A stretch of 64,000 nucleotides of DNA from Aeromicrobium sp. Sec7.5 (GTDB taxonomy: Bacteria; Actinomycetota; Actinomycetes; Propionibacteriales; Nocardioidaceae): positions 1-64,000 of the forward strand of contig NZ_JBAJIJ010000003.1 of the NCBI RefSeq assembly GCF_036867135.1, in the 5' to 3' direction. Shown here piece after piece: positions 33,702 to 42,131 of the stretch. Both the position numbers and the translations under genes were made by a program. Below the pieces are notes generated by a model. The model ran no database searches. It worked only from the letters and a program-made list of their open reading frames with translations, and had not been told where the DNA came from. How positions within the stretch are numbered: position 1 is the stretch's first letter; each line of letters begins with the position of its first letter.

Positions 33702-35815
33702 GGCTGTGTCCTCGCAGTCAATGCGTTGCCGAAAGCGATCGCGTATCCGAGTTGCCCGGACGCGTTCGGATGGAAACTGTTCGGGATCGGGTTCACGTCA
33801 AGATCGTGGATCCAGTCATCGTAACCGTTGTCCGAGCAGGCTCCGTGGCCCATGAACACTGAGCGAACGCCCTGGCCCACAGACCATACTCCGGCTGCGT
33901 TGGCTGCTGACGTGATGACGTTGTTTAGTCTGATCACCAGCCGATCGGCCATCGCTCGCTCCGCCGGCTTGATCTCTTGACAGGTCAACGGATCGAACAG
34001 ACCTCCGCGTCCGCCGACGGTGATGACCTGGGGATACCCACCCACCATGATGTCCGCGTACGGCTGCTCCTGTCGCATGAACGAGTAGAGCGTCGTCAGT
34101 GTGGGGAGCAGCGCGTCGATCCTGTTGGCAGCAGTCGCCTCAAGGTTGGTGCAGTCGAGAAGCACGCACTGCTTGATCAGACTCGCGAAGCCGACGTCGT
34201 TTCCACCGATCGTCATCGTGATGAGACGCGGCCTGGACGGCGATCCGTTGAAGGACATCATCGCCTCATACATCTGATCCACGATGGCGTCCGTCTCCGC
34301 GCCCCCGCAGGCCTTCGATGACGTCAGATACTGGAGAGAGCTCTGCATGTCATACGGCCACGGGCTTGTTCCAATCATGCAGTAAGGATTGGTGTTGGCT
34401 GGGATGGTCCCCGTGCCCGCAGTGTAGGAGTCCCCCAAGGGGGTGTAGACCCGATTTCCTGGTAGCCCGCGGGTGCGAGTCGTCGGACTGTAGGTCCACC
34501 CACCGTTCAAGTACGCCCGATTCGGAAGCACCCTGAATTGGTGGTAGTAGCCGCTGTAGATGAGGTCGATTTCCCACAGAGTGGCCGTCACCGGGTAGGG
34601 CAGGTCGACCCATGCCTCGCCTCCAGCCGTCATGGTCCGCCGCGACAGCATGTAGCCGGTGGCGTTGTTCGAAGCTGCCCACCCGAGAGTGACGCTCGTC
34701 TGGCCGACGTGCCACGCCGACAGCGTGGGCACAGTCGCAGGTTGCGGTCCACCGACGGTCCTACTGACCGTCGGGCTCGCGGTTCCTCTGCTAAACCCCT
34801 TCGATGGGAAGATCTTGAACTCGTAGGTTCCTCCCGCCGCGAGGATGTCGACGGTCCAACCGTTTCCTGATGCCGGGGCCTGAAGTTCATAGAACGCCTG
34901 ACCGGAGTTGACCAAACGCATCTGGATGAACATTCCCGTCGAGCCGGTCGAAACGCGAGACCAGCCCAGCGTTGCCGCTTCCGACCCCGCGGTGACCGTG
35001 GGCGTCGGCGCAGCAACGTTCCAGGGCTGGTAGGTGGCAATGTTCGGACCGATTGTGCCAATGCCGAGCTGCGCGAGACCCTCCGAGATCCGCTGCGCGA
35101 TGAGGGCTTCACCGGTGGGGTTGGGGTGGGTGCCGTCCCACGTGTGTGCCTGGGCATCCCACCCATTGCGGGTGGACGCGATGACAACTCGCTCCGCAGC
35201 GGTGTTCGTCTGCGCCGCGTACGTCTGCAGCAGTGCGGCGTACTGGTTCGTCTCGTTCGTGATCTGGTGCGTCTGGGTCCATGGGTTCCAGCGGTTGACG
35301 ACTTCCGCGACAACGATGTCGATTCCTGGCTTGGCCGCCCGGGCTTGATTCACGTACGTCGTCAGGTTCGCAATCGTCTCGGAGGGGCTGGTCAGATATG
35401 CGAGGTCGTTGCTGCCTAGAGCAACGACCAGGACGTTCGCATTCGTTGACGTGACCTGGCCGCCGATCTGACCGAGTTCTTGGGTATACGAGTCGCCCCA
35501 TCTCGCGGAGTGAGCCTTCGCGCTAAACGGGGCTGCGTAGTGCTGCGAGCCGTGCACGTTGTTGACGATGTCGAACAGGTCGGTCCGTGTCCCCACGAAC
35601 TCCACGTTGCCCGGTGCCGTCCCCGCGAGCTTGTTCCAGAGTCGGTAGCGCCACGTGTAGTCGCCCGACGAACCCTGGGTGATGGAGTCGCCGGTTATCA
35701 AGATGCGGTGGGCGGGGACTGCCGCCGCTGGTGGCGCAGACAGAGTGACTGAGACGAGAAGCGAACTCAGTAGGGCGACGATGAGCATGGCGGCGCTATG
35801 CCGGCGGGTCACCAT
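33698..35815 (-). CDS. Secreted protein with two SGNH hydrolase domains and two FN3-like domains
   Basis: This is a 705-residue precursor with a signal peptide (cleavage near AAA-VPA at about 33). The first SGNH domain has GDSIT at 42-46, GSND at 134-137 and DGTHPN with Asp227/His230. Two fibronectin type III-like domains occupy about 265-355 and 360-450. The second SGNH domain has GDSYTAG at 461-467, GGND at 537-540 and SFHPN with His682. In the second domain the usual Asp three residues before His is Asn679, as in Streptomyces-type lipases. Substrates may be acyl or acetyl esters in the cell envelope or outside. It is the middle gene of a three-gene operon, 3 bp after the preceding gene. 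Confidence 0.85.
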   Translation of the reverse strand: MVTRRHSAAMLIVALLSSLLVSVTLSAPPAAAVPAHRILITGDSITQGSSGDYTWRYRLWNKLAGTAPGNVEFVGTRTDLFDIVNNVHGSQHYAAPFSAKAHSARWGDSYTQELGQIGGQVTSTNANVLVVALGSNDLAYLTSPSETIANLTTYVNQARAAKPGIDIVVAEVVNRWNPWTQTHQITNETNQYAALLQTYAAQTNTAAERVVIASTRNGWDAQAHTWDGTHPNPTGEALIAQRISEGLAQLGIGTIGPNIATYQPWNVAAPTPTVTAGSEAATLGWSRVSTGSTGMFIQMRLVNSGQAFYELQAPASGNGWTVDILAAGGTYEFKIFPSKGFSRGTASPTVSRTVGGPQPATVPTLSAWHVGQTSVTLGWAASNNATGYMLSRRTMTAGGEAWVDLPYPVTATLWEIDLIYSGYYHQFRVLPNRAYLNGGWTYSPTTRTRGLPGNRVYTPLGDSYTAGTGTIPANTNPYCMIGTSPWPYDMQSSLQYLTSSKACGGAETDAIVDQMYEAMMSFNGSPSRPRLITMTIGGNDVGFASLIKQCVLLDCTNLEATAANRIDALLPTLTTLYSFMRQEQPYADIMVGGYPQVITVGGRGGLFDPLTCQEIKPAERAMADRLVIRLNNVITSAANAAGVWSVGQGVRSVFMGHGACSDNGYDDWIHDLDVNPIPNSFHPNASGQLGYAIAFGNALTARTQP

Positions 35816-35818
35816 GAG

Positions 35819-36586
35819 TCAGCTCGCGCTATCGAACGACTGCCAACCGAGACCCTCGAGGGTCGCGGCACGCTCGGCGTCCGAGAGGTCGTCGACTGAG
35901 CTCTTACCCGCCGGTTGAGGGACCTCGCGGGGAGCGATACTCACGAGATCCCAACCGGCCTCGGTCCATTGCACCACTCCACCAACGACAGCCCAACGCG
36001 TCGCACCCGCGATCGTCAACGGTGCAGCAATCTCGACCATCACCTGGTCCGGGGCCGCGTCGTCTCCGGAGTGCGCGATCACTCGGTAGGCCCCGACCTC
36101 GACGGCGAAATGATTGTCTCCGCTCCGATCGATGTCGAGCAGCGTTTGGGCAACTGCCGGGTTGAGAAGGTCGCTGGCCACAGCGTCGAGAGCTGCGGCT
36201 GCATCGCTTGCAGCGGCGGGCGATCCAATCAGCCAAGCGCTGTAGGAGGAGAACGCTGCGACTGCTCCGTTCTTCGTCCGGTCCTTGCCCTTGGCGACAG
36301 GCGTAGCGAGGTCACCTACTTCGGGCGCCGGCTTGACCAGACCCTCTTGCAACGAATCCGCACCAGGCGCAGTTGCCGGCTCGCCCGGGTCGATGACAGT
36401 CGTGTCGTTCGGCCCAGCCGCAGGAGTGGGTACCGGCGCGGCGACCGGACTGGGCGGATCGTCACCGGACTGCGCATCGGCAGCCATCGAGGCTCCGAAG
36501 AGCAGCCCAAACGCGATACCTGCGGCGGCGATCCCTGTCCCCTTGGACTTCCCGGTGAACGGTCCCCGGCTCGAACGTCTGCTCAT
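35819..36586 (-). CDS. Membrane-anchored protein with NTF2-like C-terminal domain
   Basis: This is a 255-residue protein with a basic N-terminus, one helix (GIAAAGIAFGLLFGASMAA), a Pro/Ala-rich linker of about 70 residues, and a C-terminal domain. The layout (AVAAFSSYSAWLIGSPAAAS, YRVIAHSGDDA, strands, then W-containing end) resembles the product of the third gene in this operon and the paired NTF2-like transfer proteins of actinobacterial plasmids and integrative elements. First gene of the operon. Function is inferred from architecture only. Confidence 0.55.
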   Translation of the reverse strand: MSRRSSRGPFTGKSKGTGIAAAGIAFGLLFGASMAADAQSGDDPPSPVAAPVPTPAAGPNDTTVIDPGEPATAPGADSLQEGLVKPAPEVGDLATPVAKGKDRTKNGAVAAFSSYSAWLIGSPAAASDAAAALDAVASDLLNPAVAQTLLDIDRSGDNHFAVEVGAYRVIAHSGDDAAPDQVMVEIAAPLTIAGATRWAVVGGVVQWTEAGWDLVSIAPREVPQPAGKSSVDDLSDAERAATLEGLGWQSFDSAS

Positions 36587-37099
36587 TGTCTTTCCTCACC
36601 CTGGCGTTTCGATGGTCGTTAGAACGCGACGATCGAGGCCTGAGAGGGCTTTCGACGCTGCCGGGGTTGTGACGAGGCAAGCGAGTCGCTGCCTACTCCT
36701 CGCACAGCTGGCGAGATTGTTACGAAACTCAACCGCCCGAGGATGCGGCGCCGACGATGCTGGCGAGGACGACGCCCGATTGCTTGTTTGGAGGCTCAGC
36801 GCCCAAAGCTGATCGTTCAGCATGAGGTTCGGCCAGGACGGACGCGCTCCGAGCACTCCTGGTGAGCAAACGGGGCCGATGCGGCCTAGCGACCTTTAGG
36901 TTGGGCTATTCCTGCGTCTCAACCGATCGGGTTCGCCAGTTTACGTGGCTGAAACATGCTGGGCAGCGTGCCGCCGGGGCACATCGGGCGTATGCGGTTC
37001 GATGGGAATGGGATCCCCAATCCTCGCTGGAGACGCTACGGGTCCCGGCAATAGTCAGGGCTTGGTGCGAGCCGAGCCACCCGAAGGCAGGTGACGGTC
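36587..37099. other. Non-coding stretch, 513 bp
   Basis: Lies between two divergent accessory genes. Frames are open on both strands for up to about 85 codons but lack ribosome sites and look like chance. No repeats or hairpins were noticed. The promoter of the envelope operon should lie just right of 36586. Confidence 0.5.
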
Positions 37100-37357
37100 A
37101 TGGCAAAGGGACGCGACACGCGACGTCGGTTTACGAGTACCCAGGAGTTCGAGCTCCAGCTCGTGAGGCATCAGCACGTCCGCCGAGTCATCAATTTCGT
37201 AGGGGCCTTCCTGATCGCTACTGGCATCCGCCCAATGGTCGAGGCGATCGCGGGGCAGAGCACCTCGTTGACCATTTACGTCCCGATCGCTGCGACCCTG
37301 TCGGCACTCGCGCTGGCGCTGCCAATCGCTCTCAATCGCCGCCGGGCCGGCCGTTGA
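37100..37357 (+). CDS. Hypothetical two-helix membrane protein
   Basis: This is an 85-residue protein. A charged N-terminus of about 30 residues (KGRDTRRRFTSTQEFELQLV) is followed by two hydrophobic helices (VINFVGAFLIATGIRPMVEAI and YVPIAATLSALALALPIAL) and a basic tail. Start ATG at 37100 has a weak GGCAGG site. Size and topology suit a holin-like or phage-associated membrane protein, but nothing specific supports that. Confidence 0.45.
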   Translation: MAKGRDTRRRFTSTQEFELQLVRHQHVRRVINFVGAFLIATGIRPMVEAIAGQSTSLTIYVPIAATLSALALALPIALNRRRAGR

Positions 37358-37535
37358 CCCAGCACGGGCCTGCTTCCCAGAGCGCCGATGTCCGGTGAGT
37401 GGGCCTGGCTTGGGTGGCGACCGTGGATCGACCGCCCGTCGCGAACGACGCAATCGAGCCAAGCGGAGTCCTCGGCGTCGGACGACCGATGCTCAACCGA
37501 TTCGACAAGGACTGGTCAGGCCGCTGCTCCGGGAT

Positions 37536-38666
37536 TCACCGAGGCGTCGTCTCGGACGTATAGAACGAGCCGATCCCGCCGCCGATGAAGTAACTGCCCG
37601 CTGGGTGATAGGCCTTCGCCCTGCGCACGGCGGTCTCCCATACCTTCGGCTCTACACCTTCTGGTGCCCCTGCCTCGAACTCTTTCGGACCCCTGCGGTG
37701 TCCTCGCATGATCGCGGAATGGAGAGGCTCCGGGAACTCGCCCGACTCGTAGAGCCCGTGGTCTCTCGAGACCAGGCCCCTGTCCGTCACGGCCCACCCG
37801 TCCCATACCCATTCGTACATCTCGCCGCGAACCCAGAACCCCGGCAAAGCGGCCCGCCCCGCCATCGCCTCCTGGATCGCGATGCTCAGATGTTGAAACA
37901 TCGGAGCGCCAATGCTCCCTGCTTCAGCACCGAAACCACGCCGCCGCATTTCGACAACAAGCGCCGCGACCGCCTCCGCTGCGGGGGTGTCTGCATGCCA
38001 ATCGACCTCCACGACCGGGGTCCCGGTGTGCTCGGGGCGCTTCTCTTCGACCACGTAGGTCAACCGCATTCTTGGCTGGCCGTGCAGGATGCCTGCCTCC
38101 TCGTCGTCCGCCATTTGCGGCCCCCACGAGAATCCCACTCGCGGACCATCAATCTGCTCTGACGCTGGCACGACTACGACCCCGCCCGCGAGTGCTCCGA
38201 GCGAGTTCGCATGCTCGAGCGCCTTTGCAACGTTTTCGAACGACACATCCGAAGCCAGTCGGCTGCTTTCCGCGAACCGATGAGCGTCTGTGGCGGCGAC
38301 CTGGCTTTCGAGTTGAGCTTGCAGGGCGTCGAGCCGGACGCCGAGATTCGAGTTTGCCCGCTCCAGATCCTTGGTACGGGTTTCGACCACTTCTTGAGCA
38401 CTGGTCCTAGCGACACTCTTGACGCGCTTCTCTAGGACGCGCTCGAGAAGAAACGCTACGGCTACCAACATGACTGCTGTGCCAACGTTGAGCAGGGCGG
38501 TAGCCAGCAGGGACTGTTGTGTCCCGAATTGGTCACCGAACTTGGCGCTGAGCACGAACGGACTGGCGGAGACGCCGAATCCGACGACAGCAACGATCGC
38601 CATAGCGCCCCATCGAACCTTCACCTGCGGCTCTTCCGACACTGGCACTCCCTGTCGATCGGTCAT
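37536..38666 (-). CDS. Hypothetical membrane protein with coiled coil
   Basis: This is a 376-residue protein. Two N-terminal helices (AMAIVAVVGFGVSASPFVLS and LLATALLNVGTAVMLVAVAFLL) are followed by a basic coiled coil (about 80-130, RTKDLERANSNLGVRLDALQAQLESQ) and a large soluble domain. The domain contains several Trp and strand-helix alternation (GFWVRGEMYEWVWDGWAVTD). No family recognised. The arrangement of anchor, coiled coil and globular sensor is common among uncharacterised defence-island proteins. Confidence 0.55.
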   Translation of the reverse strand: MTDRQGVPVSEEPQVKVRWGAMAIVAVVGFGVSASPFVLSAKFGDQFGTQQSLLATALLNVGTAVMLVAVAFLLERVLEKRVKSVARTSAQEVVETRTKDLERANSNLGVRLDALQAQLESQVAATDAHRFAESSRLASDVSFENVAKALEHANSLGALAGGVVVVPASEQIDGPRVGFSWGPQMADDEEAGILHGQPRMRLTYVVEEKRPEHTGTPVVEVDWHADTPAAEAVAALVVEMRRRGFGAEAGSIGAPMFQHLSIAIQEAMAGRAALPGFWVRGEMYEWVWDGWAVTDRGLVSRDHGLYESGEFPEPLHSAIMRGHRRGPKEFEAGAPEGVEPKVWETAVRRAKAYHPAGSYFIGGGIGSFYTSETTPR

Positions 38667-38821
38667 GCATCTAGATCTCCCACGCCAAGCGCGGACGTTG
38701 GCTTTGGACTGGGCGTCGCCCGCGATTCAAACAGGTCGAGGCATGGCTTCGGCCTTTAGCGCTCCGCAACACCGCATGCGAGCCTGCGGTCAGGATCGCC
38801 CACGCCTGCGACGATATAGCG

Positions 38822-39649
38822 ATGATCGCTGCTGCTGGGTCGTCTGGGATCGAAACCCTTACCGCTTGGAGCACGCTCGGGGCAGCGATAGCGACCACCG
38901 TCTCGGTTGTCTTCATTGCGTGGCAGATCCGGCTGACACGTAAGAGCGTCGAGGCCACCGAACAGGCTCTGGCGCTGGCCCATCAGGAATTTCGACACAG
39001 TGAAACTCTGCGGGTCGATGCTCAGCGAGCCGCGATCGACGCCGAGATGCCCCGAATTACCGTAGAGGTCTACTCCCAGAGCTCGGAGGTCTGGCGCGTC
39101 GACAGTCTCGAACCGGATGCCGTGACGAAGGCCGACAGTACTACCGCATTGCCTTTCAACGAGGAGTTCATCGTTCCCAGGGACGACGAGGTATTACTCG
39201 GAGTTCGCGTGCGTCTTGTTGTGAGCAACGATGGTCCTCGCCGGGCGCCGCTACGACTGGACAGATTCGGGGGCGGAGGTCGAGAGATCGTTCTCGGAGT
39301 GGGTGAGACCCACAGCGAACTTGTTGGCCGAGTGCAACCGCTCAGAGAATGGGTCTCGATTGCGGAGGCCCGGGCGAACGGCGAGCCCGGCGAGGAGCGG
39401 GCGATCGCGACGGTGGTCTTGGTACACCCCGGAGACATGAGCGCAGTCGAGGTCCATGAGGTCGTGCAAGGCGGCACGGTCGTCGAACCTGTTTATGCGA
39501 ACGCAGCGGGATGGCGGCTCGCATCGTTCGACCGAACGCTTGAGAACCCGTTTGGCTGCGTCAACGCTGTTGTGCAGCCGTTCACCCGAAGGTACTGGGC
39601 CTCTCGTCGAGACGGACGGTTGCTGGACCCGCCAAACGGTTCGAGTTAG
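38822..39649 (+). CDS. Hypothetical membrane-anchored protein
   Basis: This is a 275-residue protein with one N-terminal helix (WSTLGAAIATTVSVVFIAWQI), a coiled-coil segment of about 40 residues (RKSVEATEQALALAHQEFRH), then a beta-rich domain. The N-terminal pattern is typical of small membrane proteins annotated only as hypothetical in actinobacterial islands. It converges on the ApeA-like gene across 264 bp in which I see no gene. Function unknown. Confidence 0.55.
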   Translation: MIAAAGSSGIETLTAWSTLGAAIATTVSVVFIAWQIRLTRKSVEATEQALALAHQEFRHSETLRVDAQRAAIDAEMPRITVEVYSQSSEVWRVDSLEPDAVTKADSTTALPFNEEFIVPRDDEVLLGVRVRLVVSNDGPRRAPLRLDRFGGGGREIVLGVGETHSELVGRVQPLREWVSIAEARANGEPGEERAIATVVLVHPGDMSAVEVHEVVQGGTVVEPVYANAAGWRLASFDRTLENPFGCVNAVVQPFTRRYWASRRDGRLLDPPNGSS

Positions 39650-39913
39650 CGCCGAGGATCGACCGCCAGGTTTGGCCTATCGACTCGCAGTAACCGCTTT
39701 CATCCAAGGCGCCCCTCCGGCCTGGTGCTTTTCGTAGCAGCGGATCTTCCACTTCGAAGCCCCAGTAGTTGTTCTACGACTCCGCCGATTGGCGGCGACG
39801 TGAGCACGGTGCTCGAGAACGGCTCTGGTCGCGCGCCTGATCGGTTGACAGTGAGATCGCCGCTACGGCGCTGTCGTGATTCCGAAACCGTGTCGACGCG
39901 GACCAACCGCGAC

Positions 39914-41257
39914 CTAGCGCAGTTCGTAGGGGTGGGACAACCGATCCAACGCCAGCCGCTCAGTGAGCTTCTCTGTGTCGACCCCAAGTTGGCTCGCGAT
40001 CCATGCTCGGAACACTTGCACCGATTGACGCCATCCGTTGAGAGATTCGAGAAACTCTGGCTTCTCGCGATTGGCGTGCTTAGTTCCGTTGTACACGTCC
40101 GACATCCGTTGTGCCCACGCCATAGGCTCAAAGCCAAGGTCGGAAGAGATGTCCCGCGCGATTCGCTCGAGCCGCTCACGGAAGTTCGCACCCCTTGCCG
40201 CTCTCGGTGATTCGCCGTCTTGGAGCAAGAGTTCATAGCCGATCGCTTCCAAACCGATCCCCATTTCGGTGACCCGGCTTGGAACTGGAGCCCCCGGATT
40301 CTGCAGGGAACTAAGGATCGGGTCGATCCCTCGGCTGAAGTCGTTGCGGAGCTTCATCCACCGCCGGACGCCGGCGACGTGTACGTGGCTCGCGTTGAAA
40401 AGAAACAGGTGATCGAGATCGAGATCGGCCCCTTCTTCAGCAGGACTCGGGTTGGTTGCGTAGGTGACGACCGGATGCCAGGCCTCGCCGATCCGTGCGC
40501 CCGACAGTGAACGTGCAGGATCGCTGTCGGTCATTGCCCGATGCGATAGGAATCGTGGAGTTTTCCACGCTGCGACCGCGAGTAGGTCGCGTATCGCGAG
40601 GTGCGGTGCCATGTGTTGAGACCACGATCGGGCGTCCGCTACGCGCGTTTCGACCCGTGTTGGTTCCTTCAGGACGGTGTCGCGGCCACTCTCGTCAGGT
40701 TCAAATGAGGTGACGAGCGTCAGGTTGAGTCCGTGAGCGATCGGGAGGCGTGCTCGATGCTGGGCGGTGTAGGTGCTGGAGGTCCAACCATGCTCGGTCA
40801 ACTCGTCGGAGCGTTCGAGGGTGGAAGTCGCGAACCATCGCGCTAGCCCGTCGATCTCTGACTGGAGCGCGTTGATCTTCTGGTAGGCAGATGCGCCATC
40901 GCCACCCAGGACGGCGTAGCGCGCTGTGATTCGACCTCGGCTGTGACCGCCGAACTGGCTGCGGTATCCCGCTGACCGGCAACCTACGAGCACGACGGAT
41001 CCGTCGTTGTCGTGGAAGTCGATGCATTCCGGCACCATGTAGGCGAATTTACTGCGGTCGGGATCATCTCCCCACCGCATGTCGCGCCCCATAAACCACC
41101 GGCTGTACTCGGCGTTGATGTCATCGTGCCAAGGAATGGTGAGCACGAGGTTTGTACCCGTGTTCTCGAGGAGAGCTGCCTGGTAGGGGGTCCTTTCGTC
41201 GTTGTCGAAGATGAACCCGACACGGTGTGCGTCTGGCTCAAGAAGGTTCCTGCTCAT
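39914..41257 (-). CDS. ApeA-like HEPN-domain protein
   Basis: This is a 447-residue protein. The N-terminal 280 residues fit the ApeA N-terminal domain: an opening with paired strands, SAYQKINALQSEIDGLARWF, and a helix APHLAIRDLLAVAAWKTPRFLSHRA. The C-terminal region is helical and ends in a HEPN-type segment with YNGTKHANR, where the Asn/His pattern matches the Apea-like HEPN RNase family. ApeA-type proteins are single-gene abortive-infection defences acting through RNA cleavage. ATG at 41257 is supported by an AGGGAGG site. The call rests on pattern recognition; the RX4-6H motif of other HEPN nucleases is not exact here. Confidence 0.65.
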   Translation of the reverse strand: MSRNLLEPDAHRVGFIFDNDERTPYQAALLENTGTNLVLTIPWHDDINAEYSRWFMGRDMRWGDDPDRSKFAYMVPECIDFHDNDGSVVLVGCRSAGYRSQFGGHSRGRITARYAVLGGDGASAYQKINALQSEIDGLARWFATSTLERSDELTEHGWTSSTYTAQHRARLPIAHGLNLTLVTSFEPDESGRDTVLKEPTRVETRVADARSWSQHMAPHLAIRDLLAVAAWKTPRFLSHRAMTDSDPARSLSGARIGEAWHPVVTYATNPSPAEEGADLDLDHLFLFNASHVHVAGVRRWMKLRNDFSRGIDPILSSLQNPGAPVPSRVTEMGIGLEAIGYELLLQDGESPRAARGANFRERLERIARDISSDLGFEPMAWAQRMSDVYNGTKHANREKPEFLESLNGWRQSVQVFRAWIASQLGVDTEKLTERLALDRLSHPYELR

Positions 41258-41676
41258 ACGCCCTCCCTTGCGAAGCGCAGCAGTTGCTTGCTTGCGAACC
41301 GAGGCCGGACGTCGATCTGAAACACATGGGCCGGCCGAGCATGATCCCGGCGTGGGTCCCGTCGTCTGCCACGAACCAAACGTAGGCGAGCGACGCCCGT
41401 TCCGAAATGTTTCCCGACTTCCCAGTGCGCCCGCCCGTGGCACGACAGGTGCCACTCGTCTAAGCAAGGGCTGTCGGCGAACAGGCGCAGGCCTGGTGCC
41501 AGTGCCTTGGCATGTGCGATCAAAGCGGTGGCTCTCGTGGTGTGCGAGGTGGTCTTCGTCGGTCTACCGCATGAGGCATCGAGGCTTTCCGGTAGGCGCA
41601 CATTTCTGCGCTCACGCGATGTTCTGACACGTGAACTAGTCGCGAAGTCCCGTGCCGCGACCGTGCTAGTTCGCAC
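41254..41676 (-). pseudogene. Possible degenerate gene upstream of the ApeA-like gene
   Basis: A 140-codon frame ends in an ATGA overlap with the ApeA-like start, as in coupled operons, and its last 25 residues (HVFQIDVRPRFASKQLLRFAREGV) look protein-like. Further upstream the composition becomes Arg-rich and unnatural, while a neighbouring frame reads SLAYVWFVADDGTHAGIMLG, which looks better. This suggests a frameshifted relic of a real gene. The family cannot be named. Confidence 0.3.
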
Positions 41677-41877
41677 TCGATCCGTGCAACAGCGGCGGAT
41701 CGAGCTCGACTAGTTGCGCCTAGTTCGGATGGTGTCACCCCTGGCATGCACCTTCGACCCATGCCACCCCACAACGTTCGCCCCCGGGTTCAGGTTCGCC
41801 GCGGCGGGCGACGTACCTCGACTCGGTCCTACGCGGCTGATGCCTGGGGCTTGACGTGGTGCGGAGCCAGTCAGACG

Positions 41878-41895
41878 CTTAGCACATCTGCTAAG
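41878..41895. promoter_or_regulatory. Operator-like dyad, copy 2
   Basis: The perfect dyad CTTAGCA-CATC-TGCTAAG lies about 140 bp before the small ORF of the recombinase cassette. It matches the dyad at 30750-30767 (CTTAGCA-N4-TGCTA[T/A]G). A repressor-binding role is inferred. Confidence 0.5.
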
Positions 41896-41930
41896 TGCTC
41901 GAAGGGAGCGACACACCACAACTGAAGGAA

Positions 41931-41979
41931 GGGAGGTGGACCGGGGGCAACCGGTCCACCTCCCGGAGGCAGAGCCTCC
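41931..41979. repeat. Two back-to-back hairpins in the leader of the recombinase cassette
   Basis: A perfect 14-bp stem (GGGAGGTGGACCGG with CCGGTCCACCTCCC, loop GGGCAA, 41931-41964) is followed directly by a 6-bp stem (GGAGGC-AGA-GCCTCC, 41965-41979). In RNA these would be very stable and could act as a leader attenuator or sequester a ribosome site. As DNA they could be the recognition end of a mobile element. No T-tract follows, so a simple terminator is unlikely. Confidence 0.65.
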
Positions 41980-42035
41980 ACGAGTCAACGGCGTATGGGG
42001 ACGCCGACCAAACATCAAACAACTAGGAGTACCTG

Positions 42036-42131
42036 ATGCTCTCGACCCGCAACACCATGATCTCGTCCGGGCATGACAGTTCCAACTCGGACGGACGTCC
42101 GACCGCTACATCGCGAGTGGCGGTGGCGTGA
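42036..42131 (+). CDS. 31-residue leader-type ORF
   Basis: ATG at 42036 follows TAGGAG by 6 bases. The frame encodes 31 residues rich in Ser, Thr and Arg (MLSTRNTMISSGHDSSNSDG) and ends in a TGATG overlap with the recombinase gene. A good ribosome site plus a coupled junction makes translation likely. It may simply deliver ribosomes to the recombinase gene or be a small DNA-binding accessory; no fold can be inferred. Confidence 0.5.
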   Translation: MLSTRNTMISSGHDSSNSDGRPTATSRVAVA

